Below, in pieces: positions 22,509 to 30,600 of a stretch of 39,017 bases of DNA. Below the pieces are notes generated by a model that did no database searches, was not told the origin of the DNA, and saw only the letters and a program-made list of their open reading frames with translations. A program made the position numbers and the translations under genes. Position 1 is the stretch's first letter. Each line of letters begins with the position of its first letter. Source of the stretch: an uncultured Bacteroidota bacterium (GTDB lineage: Bacteria > Bacteroidota > Bacteroidia > Bacteroidales > P3); contig CACZWL010000020.1 in assembly GCA_902784865.1 (NCBI GenBank), positions 1-39,017 of the forward strand, in the 5' to 3' direction.

Positions 22509-23155
22509 GAATACAAGAGCGATACGACCGCATTATTGAATGGTTCGAGCGGGAGATGCCTGTTGCGCAGACCGAGCTGCACTATGAGGGTCCCTTCCAG
22601 CTCGTCGTCGCCGTCGTCCTCTCCGCACAGTGCACCGACAAGCGTGTCAATATGGTCACTCCGGCGCTTTTCGAGGCCTACCCGACGGCGCTGGCTATGG
22701 CCTCAGCCTCTGCCGACGACATATTCCGCTACATCAGTTCCGTCTCCTACCCACACAACAAGAGCCGCCACCTTGCGGCGCTTGCCCGCATGCTGGTCAG
22801 CGACTTCGGGGGCACGGTGCCTTCCGACGTCGATGCGCTGCAGCGCCTGCCTGGCGTAGGCCGCAAGACTGCCAATGTCGTTGCCGCTGTGGCCTTCGAC
22901 CTGCCTGCTATGCCTGTAGACACCCACGTCTTCCGCGTGTCGAACCGTCTGGGGCTGACGCGCAACAGCAAGACGCCTCTGGCCACCGAGCGGGCGCTGG
23001 TCAGGCACATACCCTCTGAGAAGCTCTCCACGGCCCACCACTGGCTGATTCTCCACGGCCGCTACACGTGCCAGGCGCGTAAGCCGCGCTGCGGCCAGTG
23101 CGGCCTCGCCGACCTCTGCGCCTACCATGCCGGCCGGAAAGGGGGTGCGCAATGA
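22505..23155 (+). CDS. nth: Endonuclease III (DNA glycosylase/AP lyase)
   Basis: This base-excision repair enzyme removes oxidised pyrimidines and cuts at abasic sites. The 216-residue length is normal. The helix-hairpin-helix LQRLPGVGRKTANVVAAVAF contains the catalytic Lys, and PVDTHVFRVSNRLGL has the catalytic Asp. The [4Fe-4S] cluster is ligated by CQARKPRCGQCGLADLC. VLSAQCTDKRVN is also typical. It sits in the middle of an overlapping three-gene run with the EEP protein before it and the BatA-like gene after (ATGA at 23152). Confidence 0.96.
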   Translation: MRIQERYDRIIEWFEREMPVAQTELHYEGPFQLVVAVVLSAQCTDKRVNMVTPALFEAYPTALAMASASADDIFRYISSVSYPHNKSRHLAALARMLVSDFGGTVPSDVDALQRLPGVGRKTANVVAAVAFDLPAMPVDTHVFRVSNRLGLTRNSKTPLATERALVRHIPSEKLSTAHHWLILHGRYTCQARKPRCGQCGLADLCAYHAGRKGGAQ

Positions 23156-25731
23156 CTTTTGCCAATCCCGCGATGCTCTGGGGGCTGCTGGCCCTCTTCG
23201 TCCCCATTGCCGTCCACCTCTTCAATTTCCGCCGCTACCGCAGGCTCTACTTCTCCAACGTCGACCGCCTCGGCCAGCTCCGCAGCGAGACGCAGCGCCA
23301 CTCCACGCTCCGCCGGTGGGTCCTCCTTGCCGTGCGGCTCCTCGCCCTCGCCCTCCTCGTCCTTGCCTTTGCGCGCCCCACACTCAGCCCCTCCGGATCC
23401 GCCCTCCGCTCCGGCGCCACCGCCGTCAGCCTCTTCGTCGACAATTCCTTCAGCATGGGCAGCATCGGTTCCGACGGTCCCCTGATAGAGCAGGCCTGCC
23501 GCAAGGCCCGCGAGGTCGCCGACGCCTATCCGCCCGACACGCGCTTCCAGCTCCTCACTTCCGATATGTTCGGCCAGCAGTTCCAATGGCTCTCGCGGCA
23601 GGAGCTCCTCGACGCCCTCGACGGCATCCAGGTCGGCCCGGCCAGTCCGCCGCTGGAACAGGTTGTGCGCCGCCAGCTCGACTTCCTGTCCAACTCCGCC
23701 GCGCCCAACCGCCACGCCTACCTGATCAGCGACTTCCAGTCCTCGTCCCTCCCGTCCGACGGGGAGCTGCCCACCGACGACCGCACGACCCTCTCCCTCG
23801 TGCCGCTACAAGGGCTCGCGGCCGACAATCTCTATATCGACACGCTCACCCTCGACGCGCCTGCCTACTTCGTCGGCGGCGCCGTTGCCGTCAACGTCCG
23901 CGTCTGCAACTCCGGCGCTCAACCGGCCGAGAAGGTTCCCCTCCGCCTGCTCGTCGACGGACGCGAGCGCGCGCTCGCCACCCTCGACATACCACCCCAC
24001 GCCTCCGCTCAGGCGACCCTCCGCTTCACCCTCGACAGCGCAGGATGGTTCGACGCCCTCGTCCAACTCACCGACCACCCCATCACCTTCGACGACAGCT
24101 ACTATTTCTCGCTCCTCGCCGGTCAGCCCGTGCAGATGCTCCAGGTCGACGCCTCCACCCCGAACCCGAGTCTCAACCGCCTCTTCCCCGACGACGACCC
24201 CGCCGTCCGCCGCACCCTCGCCCCACTCCCTCCCGATCTCTCGCCCTACCACTTCATCCTCCTCAACCAGCCCACCGCTATGCCCTCCGGCCAGGCCGCC
24301 CAGCTCAGGCAGTGGGTTGCCGACGGCGGCACCCTCGCCATCATTCCCCCACCTCACACGGAAACCACAACTACCAACTCTCAACTCAACGACCTCCTCG
24401 CCCTCCTCGGCGCCCCACAGCTCGCCTCGTGGACCACCCAGCCCCTCCGGGCCTCACGCCTCAACCGCCAGGCCTCTCTCTACCGCAATGTCTTCACCGC
24501 CCCCACCGACCACCAGATGGAAATGCCCACAGCCTTCGCATACTACCGCCTGAGCCAAACCCCGGAACCCACAACTCCCAACTCCGACCTCATCACCCTC
24601 CCCGACGGCAGCCCGCTCCTGACCGCCTACACCCTCGACGCCGGACGCGTCTACCTCTTCACCACTCCTCTCCTCGCCCAGTACACCGACCTACCCAACC
24701 AGGCACTCTTCGTCCCGACCCTCTACAACATGGCTCTCTACAGCCAACCCCAGCCCCAACCCCACCATCTCCTCACCGACACCCGACCCATCAACGCTCA
24801 ACGCTCAACGCTCAACGCCCAACTCACCAACCCGCCCACCCTCACCTCCGCCGACGGCTCCCACTCCGTCATCCCCGAACTACGCCACGTCGCCAACCGC
24901 ACCCTCCTCCTCCTCCACGGCCAGCTTCCCCACGCCGGACACTACCGGCTGACCCACAACCCAGAGCCCTCAACCCTCAACGCTCAATCCTCAACGCTCA
25001 ACTCAGAAACCCACCTCGCCTTCAACTACGACCGCCGTGAGTCCGAGATGACCTTCCCCGACCCCTCGGAACTCACAACCCACAATCCTCAACTCTCAAC
25101 CCTCAACCCGAAACACCCCCTCCAACAAGCCATTCGCACCCGCGCCACCGGCACACCCCTCTGGCGACACACCCTCATCCTTGCACTCCTCGCACTCGCA
25201 GCCGAAGCACTCCTCGTCAGAAAACCCCAAACTCAAAAATCAGAAATCAGAAATCAGAAATCAAAACTTCTCCTCCTACCGTTCCTCCTCCTACCTCTCG
25301 CCTGCCAGCCCACCACCCACCCCACCACCATCCTCCTCGTCGACCAGACAGGCCTCTTCGCCGACCTCGACACCATCCCACCACCCCCTCACTCAGAAAT
25401 CAAAACTCAGAAATCAGAAATCAACACCCACCTCACCATCCTTCCATCACCCTCCCTCGACTACGCCCGCCAGCAGGCACTCGCACCCCACCCACCTCTC
25501 CACCCTGGCCGCACCGCCATACTCCTCATCCCCGCACGCAACAACACCATCCCACGCGACGCCTTCCTCCTCCTACCCCAGCGCACCTCGCTCCCCCGCA
25601 GCCACCCCGGCCTCGCCGCCACCCTCGACAGCCTCCTCAACACACACCTCCTCAACACACTCCTCCGCGACCTCTCGCAGCCCCCTGCCGCCGACTACCG
25701 CATCCGCCTCCACACCCAAACCCTCGACTAG
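23152..25731 (+). CDS. BatA-like vWA membrane protein apparently fused to a lipoprotein-like C-terminal part
   Basis: The protein has 859 residues. The N terminus is the two-span module of BatA-type proteins (FANPAMLWGLLALFVPIAVH, then LLAVRLLALALLVLAFARP). A vWA domain follows with intact MIDAS start DNSFSMGS (DxSxS), then extracytoplasmic beta-rich regions and a membrane span near residues 670-690 (TLILALLALAAEALLV), where such proteins normally end. After a heptamer tract (25220-25268) there is a second leader-like stretch with lipobox LLPLAC (Cys718) and about 140 further residues. No in-frame start codon is seen in or just before this leader. Seven heptamer tracts lie in frame in this gene and encode odd segments such as NAQRSTLNAQ and QKSEIRNQKS. 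A frame-switching fusion of two former genes is inferred. Confidence 0.82.
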   Translation: MTFANPAMLWGLLALFVPIAVHLFNFRRYRRLYFSNVDRLGQLRSETQRHSTLRRWVLLAVRLLALALLVLAFARPTLSPSGSALRSGATAVSLFVDNSFSMGSIGSDGPLIEQACRKAREVADAYPPDTRFQLLTSDMFGQQFQWLSRQELLDALDGIQVGPASPPLEQVVRRQLDFLSNSAAPNRHAYLISDFQSSSLPSDGELPTDDRTTLSLVPLQGLAADNLYIDTLTLDAPAYFVGGAVAVNVRVCNSGAQPAEKVPLRLLVDGRERALATLDIPPHASAQATLRFTLDSAGWFDALVQLTDHPITFDDSYYFSLLAGQPVQMLQVDASTPNPSLNRLFPDDDPAVRRTLAPLPPDLSPYHFILLNQPTAMPSGQAAQLRQWVADGGTLAIIPPPHTETTTTNSQLNDLLALLGAPQLASWTTQPLRASRLNRQASLYRNVFTAPTDHQMEMPTAFAYYRLSQTPEPTTPNSDLITLPDGSPLLTAYTLDAGRVYLFTTPLLAQYTDLPNQALFVPTLYNMALYSQPQPQPHHLLTDTRPINAQRSTLNAQLTNPPTLTSADGSHSVIPELRHVANRTLLLLHGQLPHAGHYRLTHNPEPSTLNAQSSTLNSETHLAFNYDRRESEMTFPDPSELTTHNPQLSTLNPKHPLQQAIRTRATGTPLWRHTLILALLALAAEALLVRKPQTQKSEIRNQKSKLLLLPFLLLPLACQPTTHPTTILLVDQTGLFADLDTIPPPPHSEIKTQKSEINTHLTILPSPSLDYARQQALAPHPPLHPGRTAILLIPARNNTIPRDAFLLLPQRTSLPRSHPGLAATLDSLLNTHLLNTLLRDLSQPPAADYRIRLHTQTLD
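24363..24390 (+). repeat. Heptanucleotide tract 1 in the BatA-like gene
   Basis: Degenerate period-7 units (ACAACTACCAACTCTCAACT) encode TTTTNSQLN in frame. Confidence 0.6.
24565..24588 (+). repeat. Heptanucleotide tract 2 in the BatA-like gene
   Basis: CCCACAACTCCCAACTCC: two to three decayed ACTCCCA-type units, in frame, encoding EPTTPNS. Confidence 0.5.
24790..24829 (+). repeat. Heptanucleotide tract 3 in the BatA-like gene
   Basis: At least four units of CAACGCT (CAACGCTCAACGCTCAACGC) and then a decayed unit, encoding INAQRSTLNAQLT. This is the most regular array, so a change of one unit would shift the frame. Confidence 0.8.
24956..25010 (+). repeat. Heptanucleotide tract 4 in the BatA-like gene
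   Basis: CTCAACCCTCAACGCTCAAT and CTCAACGCTCAACTCAGAAA lie in frame and encode EPSTLNAQSSTLNSE. Units mix the CTCAACG and CTCAGAA types. Confidence 0.75.
25071..25110 (+). repeat. Heptanucleotide tract 5 in the BatA-like gene
   Basis: ACTCACAACCCACAATCCTC and CAACTCTCAACCCTCAAC, period 7, encode ELTTHNPQLSTLNP. Confidence 0.7.
25220..25268 (+). repeat. Heptanucleotide tract 6, at the BatA/lipoprotein junction
   Basis: Three full AATCAGA units and a partial one (AATCAGAAATCAGAAATCAG) encode KSEIRNQKS in frame. It joins the last membrane span of the BatA-like part to the lipobox leader of the C-terminal part. Confidence 0.8.
25384..25428 (+). repeat. Heptanucleotide tract 7 in the BatA-like gene
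   Basis: CTCAGAAATCAAAACTCAGA and AATCAGAAATCAAC, period 7, encode SEIKTQKSEIN. Confidence 0.7.
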
Positions 25732-25733
25732 AC

Positions 25734-25765
25734 AAAAAAAGCGGGACGCCAGACCGGCACCCCGC
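25734..25765 (-). terminator. Terminator of the outer-membrane protein gene
   Basis: On the minus strand, a hairpin with GCGGG ends (25741-25765, two internal mismatches) is followed by T7 (25740-25734). It also lies just past the stop of the convergent BatA-like gene. Confidence 0.7.
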
Positions 25766-25766
25766 A

Positions 25767-25797
25767 ACCCAAAACCCATAACTCTTAACTCAAAAGC
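25767..25797. repeat. Heptanucleotide tract 8, intergenic
   Basis: CCCAAAACCCATAACTCTTA and ACTCAAAA resemble the ACTCTTA unit found in sufD. It lies outside coding sequence, between the hairpin and the outer-membrane protein stop. Confidence 0.55.
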
Positions 25798-26407
25798 AGC
25801 CCCCGAGCGTCAGCATCAGACTGTAGCCCACGCCGAGCGCATGCTTCGTCGGCACTAGCCCCGCCGGCACGTCGACCTCCGTAAAAAAGGCACTGATGTC
25901 AGGCAGATTCAGCTGTAGGCCCACATGGGTACTCGGCGTGACCTGATAGTTGAGCCCCAGCGAAACGCATCCACGCGCTCCGTAGCGGGCGGCCTTGGTC
26001 ACCTCGTCGAGGTGGACATACCGGTTGTTGCCGACAAGCAGACCCACAGCTACGCCGCTCTCAAGGGTAATCCGCTCGGTCAGACCGTAGTAATTGCGTA
26101 TGTCGAGCAGCACCGAATAGAGATCAAAACTCTCTTCCAGCGACAGTTGCGAAGTCTTACCCGACGTACTATTGACCGTGAGGCCCAGAAGCCATGAGTT
26201 GTCGAAATAATAACCCAGCGTATACTGGAACCCAATACAGTTGCTGTACTTGTCTGTGGGGTCCTGGAAGAGCGACATGGCGGGATAGTTGCCAAAAGTC
26301 GTCAGTCCTGTGGCAAACTCACCCTGCCAACGGCCTTCACGTGAGAATTCCTGCCCATTGGCCACAAAGCATGCGACCATCGCGATAATCAATGCCAATC
26401 TTTTCAT
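25790..26407 (-). CDS. Probable outer-membrane beta-barrel protein
   Basis: The 205-residue protein starts at MKRLALIIAM with a signal peptide cleaved near VANGQ; a Met three residues upstream is an alternative. The mature part alternates hydrophobic and polar residues in beta strands with glycine turns: WQGEFATGLTTFG, GFQYTLGYYFDNSWLLGLTV, LESGVAVGLLVG, GCVSLGLNY, HVGLQLNLPD, LGVGYSLMLTLGGCF. This is typical of small porin-like barrels. No plug or OmpA domain is seen. It is divergent from a LuxR-type regulator, with two shared operator-like palindromes between them, so it is probably a target of that regulator. Confidence 0.82.
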   Translation of the reverse strand: MKRLALIIAMVACFVANGQEFSREGRWQGEFATGLTTFGNYPAMSLFQDPTDKYSNCIGFQYTLGYYFDNSWLLGLTVNSTSGKTSQLSLEESFDLYSVLLDIRNYYGLTERITLESGVAVGLLVGNNRYVHLDEVTKAARYGARGCVSLGLNYQVTPSTHVGLQLNLPDISAFFTEVDVPAGLVPTKHALGVGYSLMLTLGGCF

Positions 26408-26462
26408 ATTATTCATTGTTTTTTAGATTGTTAGCGTATCACGGACCATCTGTCTCGTGCTG

Positions 26463-26470
26463 CAAAATTA
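26463..26470 (-). promoter_or_regulatory. Promoter -7 element of the outer-membrane protein gene
   Basis: TAATTTTG on the minus strand. The expected -33 position (about 26490-26493) abuts operator copy 1. Confidence 0.6.
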
Positions 26471-26492
26471 CGAAGAACATACCACTCCGCAA

Positions 26493-26508
26493 TTACCCGA
26501 ACGGGTAA
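26493..26508. promoter_or_regulatory. Operator-like palindrome, copy 1
   Basis: TTACCCGAACGGGTAA has perfect 7-bp arms. Together with copy 2 it forms a larger inverted repeat (26491-26513 against 26527-26549, one mismatch). It lies at the -33 region of the minus-strand outer-membrane protein promoter. Confidence 0.75.
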
Positions 26509-26531
26509 AAATGTCACAAAAAAATGCATTT

Positions 26532-26547
26532 TTACCCATTCGGGTAA
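26532..26547. promoter_or_regulatory. Operator-like palindrome, copy 2
   Basis: TTACCCATTCGGGTAA differs at one base from the reverse complement of copy 1, with a centre-to-centre distance of 39 bp. It covers the -33 region of the plus-strand promoter of the LuxR-type gene. Confidence 0.75.
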
Positions 26548-26558
26548 TTTTTTTTCGT

Positions 26559-26566
26559 ATCTTTGC
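26559..26566 (+). promoter_or_regulatory. Promoter -7 element of the LuxR-type regulator gene
   Basis: TATCTTTG, with operator copy 2 ending 12 bases upstream. The predicted leader is about 20 bases. Confidence 0.75.
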
Positions 26567-26593
26567 ATCGTATTTACATGTATACTATTATCT

Positions 26594-27319
26594 ATGATAA
26601 CTGCAAAACACGCACTGCACGAACTGACCGACGAGGACTACCAGCTGGCGGCTCCCATCATCGAGACCGCAGCCGCCATCGAACAGATGATTTCGCCTCA
26701 CGCCTTTGTCCTCGACCTGGCAAACAACCGCCTCCCCTACATATCGCCCGGCTTCGCCAAACTCTTCGGCAGTGCCGACGGCCACACCATGGCCTCGTTG
26801 GAACGGCTCGTCGACGACCCCTCGATGCTCGGCAGGCTCAAAGGCTGTTTCCATTCAGCCTACCGGCAGGATACCAACCCCTTGGCGGCCCACACGGTGC
26901 TCTCGGTCGACGGCATCGCTGCGCTCAACGGGCTGAAAATCATGATGCACCTGAAAATCAAACCCCTGGCCGTCGACTCGCAGAACGCCCCGTGGCTCCT
27001 CCTCGGCCTCCTCTCGCCCTCGGCGGCAGCCACCCCAAGCCACATCATCGGCGGCACCGCCAAGTCGCTCCGCAGGTTCCTCTATGTCGGCGACGGCGCC
27101 CAAGGCCACTGGGAGCCGATACCGGATATCGGACTGACAAAGAGCGAGTTGACCATGCTCTCGCTCTCGGCCCAGGGTCTCTCCGTTGACCAGATCGCCG
27201 CCCTGATGCTCAAATCGGTCAACACCGTCAAGCACTACCGTAAGGAAGCCTTCCGCAAAATGGGCGTCGCCAACATCGCACAGGCCATCGCCCTCGTCGA
27301 CGACCTCTGCCTCATCTGA
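26594..27319 (+). CDS. PAS-like / LuxR-type transcriptional regulator
   Basis: The 241-residue cytoplasmic protein has an N-terminal PAS-like domain (residues about 30-150: HAFVLDLANNRLPYISPGFA, LFGSADGHT). The C-terminal GerE/LuxR helix-turn-helix (about 175-235) shows LTKSELTMLSLSAQGLSVDQ, then IAALMLKSVNTVKHYRKEAF with the typical recognition helix, and FRKMGVANIAQAI. There is no receiver or kinase partner nearby, so a small-ligand or redox signal through the PAS-like part is possible. Operator-like palindromes overlap its own promoter and that of the divergent outer-membrane protein, suggesting autoregulation plus control of that gene. The start used is ATG 26594; frames opening earlier are not consistent with the promoter. 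Confidence 0.88.
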   Translation: MITAKHALHELTDEDYQLAAPIIETAAAIEQMISPHAFVLDLANNRLPYISPGFAKLFGSADGHTMASLERLVDDPSMLGRLKGCFHSAYRQDTNPLAAHTVLSVDGIAALNGLKIMMHLKIKPLAVDSQNAPWLLLGLLSPSAAATPSHIIGGTAKSLRRFLYVGDGAQGHWEPIPDIGLTKSELTMLSLSAQGLSVDQIAALMLKSVNTVKHYRKEAFRKMGVANIAQAIALVDDLCLI

Positions 27320-27320
27320 C

Positions 27321-27402
27321 CCATCCGCCACCCTCTCCCCTGGGCGACACCTGCCATAGACGAAGAGGGGAAGAAGAGGGTACCCCCAAGACACTGTAAA
27401 CC
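27321..27402 (-). repeat. Intergenic polypyrimidine/G-rich repeat, copy D
   Basis: Read on the minus strand: GGTTTACAG, about ten bases, TACCCTCTTCTTCCCCTCTT, CGTCTATGGCAGG, then GGGGAGAGGGTGGCGGATGG. It is closest to copy C. It starts directly after the stop of the LuxR-type gene but runs in the opposite sense. Confidence 0.75.
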
Positions 27403-27624
27403 AACCATGTACAAACGGGCTATTGGGGCCCTTTTTCCAAAAAAAATTCAAAAAAAAACGGGTCTTTTTCCGACCGGTCGGCAGGCCGGTGGCCGAATAA
27501 CCATTAGTGGTGATTTTGCCTATTGCAGCCCGTTTTCCGTTATTTTTTTACTACTTTGCGACGCCTTTCCAAAGGGAACGGCTCGAACAAACAACTGAAT
27601 AACAACAAACTAAACCCAATCGCA
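27403..27624. other. Gene-free leader region before the large T9SS gene
   Basis: A weak hairpin with T5 (GGGC/GCCC, 27417-27436) may terminate the regulator gene. GC-rich dyads (CGACCGGTCG at 27471-27480 and neighbours) follow. A TTTG at 27515-27518 and TACTTTG at 27552-27558 are poor promoter matches with wrong spacing. No coding region or RNA gene is visible. Confidence 0.5.
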
Positions 27625-30600
27625 ATGTCCAAAAAGACCATCAGATTATTCCTGCTGCCGCTGTTGCTGGCGGTGGCACCCGTGGCCGAGGCCCAGGAGC
27701 TGACCGACTACACCCTGGCGTACGACACCACCCAGTTCAACACCCTTGTCGGCACGCCCGGCGCCCACCCGCTGGCCGCCGTCGCGGGCGACAACAACCA
27801 CGACTTCATCACCCTGCCCTTCGACTTCCCCTTCGGCGAAGACCTTCTGGCCTCAGGCTCGCGCGTCGGCGCCAGCGCTAACGGCTACCTCTACTTCGGC
27901 AGCGTTCACCCCGGCGACTACGGCCAATCCGTCTGGGGCAACCCCGGCCTGACATACCGCATCATCCTCCCCTTCGTCGCGGCCGACGGCTACTGCACGG
28001 CCGCTGCCGGGCAGGGATGCTTCTGGGCCGACACCACCGACGAGGAAGGGGTGCGGATGCTCGCCTTCGAGTTCCGACACATCGCACCCTACGCCGGCCG
28101 CAGCGACGCCGCCAACGACGTCAACTACCAGGTCCGGCTCTACGAGGACGGCACCATAGCCGTCATCTACGAATCTTCGTCCTACGCCCACACCGCCGTC
28201 TGCAACCTGATGATTGCCAACGGGTATGCCGACAAGATATGCCTCACCGGCGCTTGGACCCAGCCCGTAGCCGCCACGCCGGCGACCATACCCTCGCTCG
28301 GCACCGCGCCCGTGACCGGCGCACGCTACACCTTCCGCCGCCCCGAGGGCTTCTGCGCCAGACCCATCCTGCTGACCGTCAGCGATGTCATCTCCTCGTC
28401 GCTCACCCTCACCTGGCAGGGCGAGGCCGCCGCCTACCGCGTCTACTACGCCTCGACCGACAACGGCTGGGACGACTCCGTCGACGTGTCGGCACCGACC
28501 GCCACCCTCGACGGCCTCAGCGCCTCGACGGCCTACCGCCTCGCCGTAGCCAGCATCTGCGACGGCTCCCTCAGCACCCTCTGCACCACCGAGGCCCGCA
28601 CCGCCTGCGAGGCCGTCAGCCAGCTGCCCTACACCGAGAGCTTCGAGGGCTTCGACATCGGCGCCGCAGGCTGGAACCCCTGCTGGACCCGCCTATTCCG
28701 CGAGAACAACCAAACCCTCAACACCGCCAACCCTATCGGCACCAGCGACGCCTACGACGGCAACCGCGCCATACGCCTCTACGCACACCCCGGCTACGGC
28801 CAGTGGAGCCTCTTCGCACTCCCCGAATTCACCACACCACTCAGCCAGCTGCAACTCTCGTTCTACTACAAGGTCAACCGCCCGTCCAACAACCTCCTGC
28901 AGGTGGGCATCATGGCCAACCCCTCCGACACCGCCACCTTCCAGCCCCTCGACACCCTCGCCGCCGACGGCACCGACTGGCAGCTCGCCGAGGTCGACTT
29001 CGCCGACTGGGACGGCTCCGCACTCCACATCGCAGTCAAATTCTCGACCACCGCCACCACCGGCTACGACACCTACTACTGCTACATCGACGAACTGATG
29101 GTGGGCCTGCCCCCAGCCTGCCAGCGCCCCGTCGCCGTCAGGGCCGAAAACATCACCCCCACCTCGGCCGACATCGTCGTCTCCGACACCGCAGCCGTCA
29201 CCTCCTACCTCATCACCTGCACCAGCAGCGACACCACCTTCTCGCTGACCGCCTACAACGACACCATAGCCACCCTCACCGACCTCGTGCCGCAGACCGC
29301 CTACCACATCAAGGTCCTCAAGCAGTGTCCCGACGGCAGCCTCACACGCGCCGTCAGCACCGACTTCCGCACCCCCTGCAACGCACTGTCGCACGACGAC
29401 CTGCCCTATGCCGACGACTTCAACAGCTACTCCTCCTGGTCCGGCGGATTCAACAACCCCTGCTGGAACACCCTCAACTTCAACGTCAGCGGCTACGGCA
29501 CCTACCCCAACATCAGCTCCTACACCCGGCGCGGCAACACCGGCAACAGCCTCTACTTCTGCGCCTACCACCCCGGCCAGGGGCAGTATACCACGCTGCC
29601 CGCCATCGACTATGTCGGCGACCTCGCCCTCACTTTCCACTCCTATGCCACCACCGACCACTGCGTCCTCGAAGTCGGCCTCATGTCCGACCCCTACGAC
29701 ACCGCCACCTTCATCCCCGTCAGCCGCATCACACCCACCCAAAGCCGCCAGTGGGAGGAGCAGACCGTCACCTTCAGCAACCACAACGCCCCTGACCTCC
29801 ACATCGCCTTCCGCAACACGCAGGATGGGGGCATGACCGTCACTGCCCACCAGTACCACATCGACGACCTCGTGCTCGACCTCGCGCCCACCTGCAGCCA
29901 CCCCCTCTCCGTGCGCATCGACAGCGCCACCGCCACCACCCTCGACCTCGTCATCAACGACCCTGAATACATAGCCACCTACCGCGTGGTATACAACGCC
30001 GACACACTCGTCGCCTACGACACACTCGTCCACCTCGCCGACCTCACCCCCGGCACCGCCTACACCATCAGCGTGGCCACCCTCTGCTTCAACGGCGAAG
30101 TCACCTCCGAAGTCTCCACCACGGCCCACACCCTCTGCCGCCCCCTCAGCACCACCGAACTGCCCTGGAGCGAAAACTTCGAAACATGGCCCACAGGCAA
30201 CTACGCCGAATTCCCCACCTGCTGGAACCGCCACTTCGGCTATGCCGGCAACTGGACCAACTACGTCGAATCCAAAGTCAAAGCCATCCCCGACAGCGGA
30301 CGCACCGGCATCTACATCCAATCCGCCTACGGCATGCAGAACGGCATACTCGTACTGCCCGACGTCGACCACGACCTGCGCCTCCTCCAGCTTTCCCTCA
30401 GCCTCCGCTTCAACTCCTTCGGCCAATCCACCGACGGCATCGTCGAAATCGGCATCGTCGACACGGCAGACAACCCCTCCTCCTTCCGTCCCTTCGACAC
30501 CATCGCCAACTCCCTCTCAGGCAACCAATACACCCTCCACCACATACCCCTCCTCCCCTGCGGCTCCGCCATCGGACGCATAGCCCTGCGCTACAACAAC

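Noticed and set aside
24363-25428. CRISPR array
   Set aside because: The period is 7 bases with no spacers, the tracts are in frame within a gene, and there are no cas genes.
28693-30426. 577-residue reverse-strand frame under the large T9SS gene
   Set aside because: Gly/Val/Glu-rich shadow translation with no domain; the plus strand encodes a clear multidomain protein.
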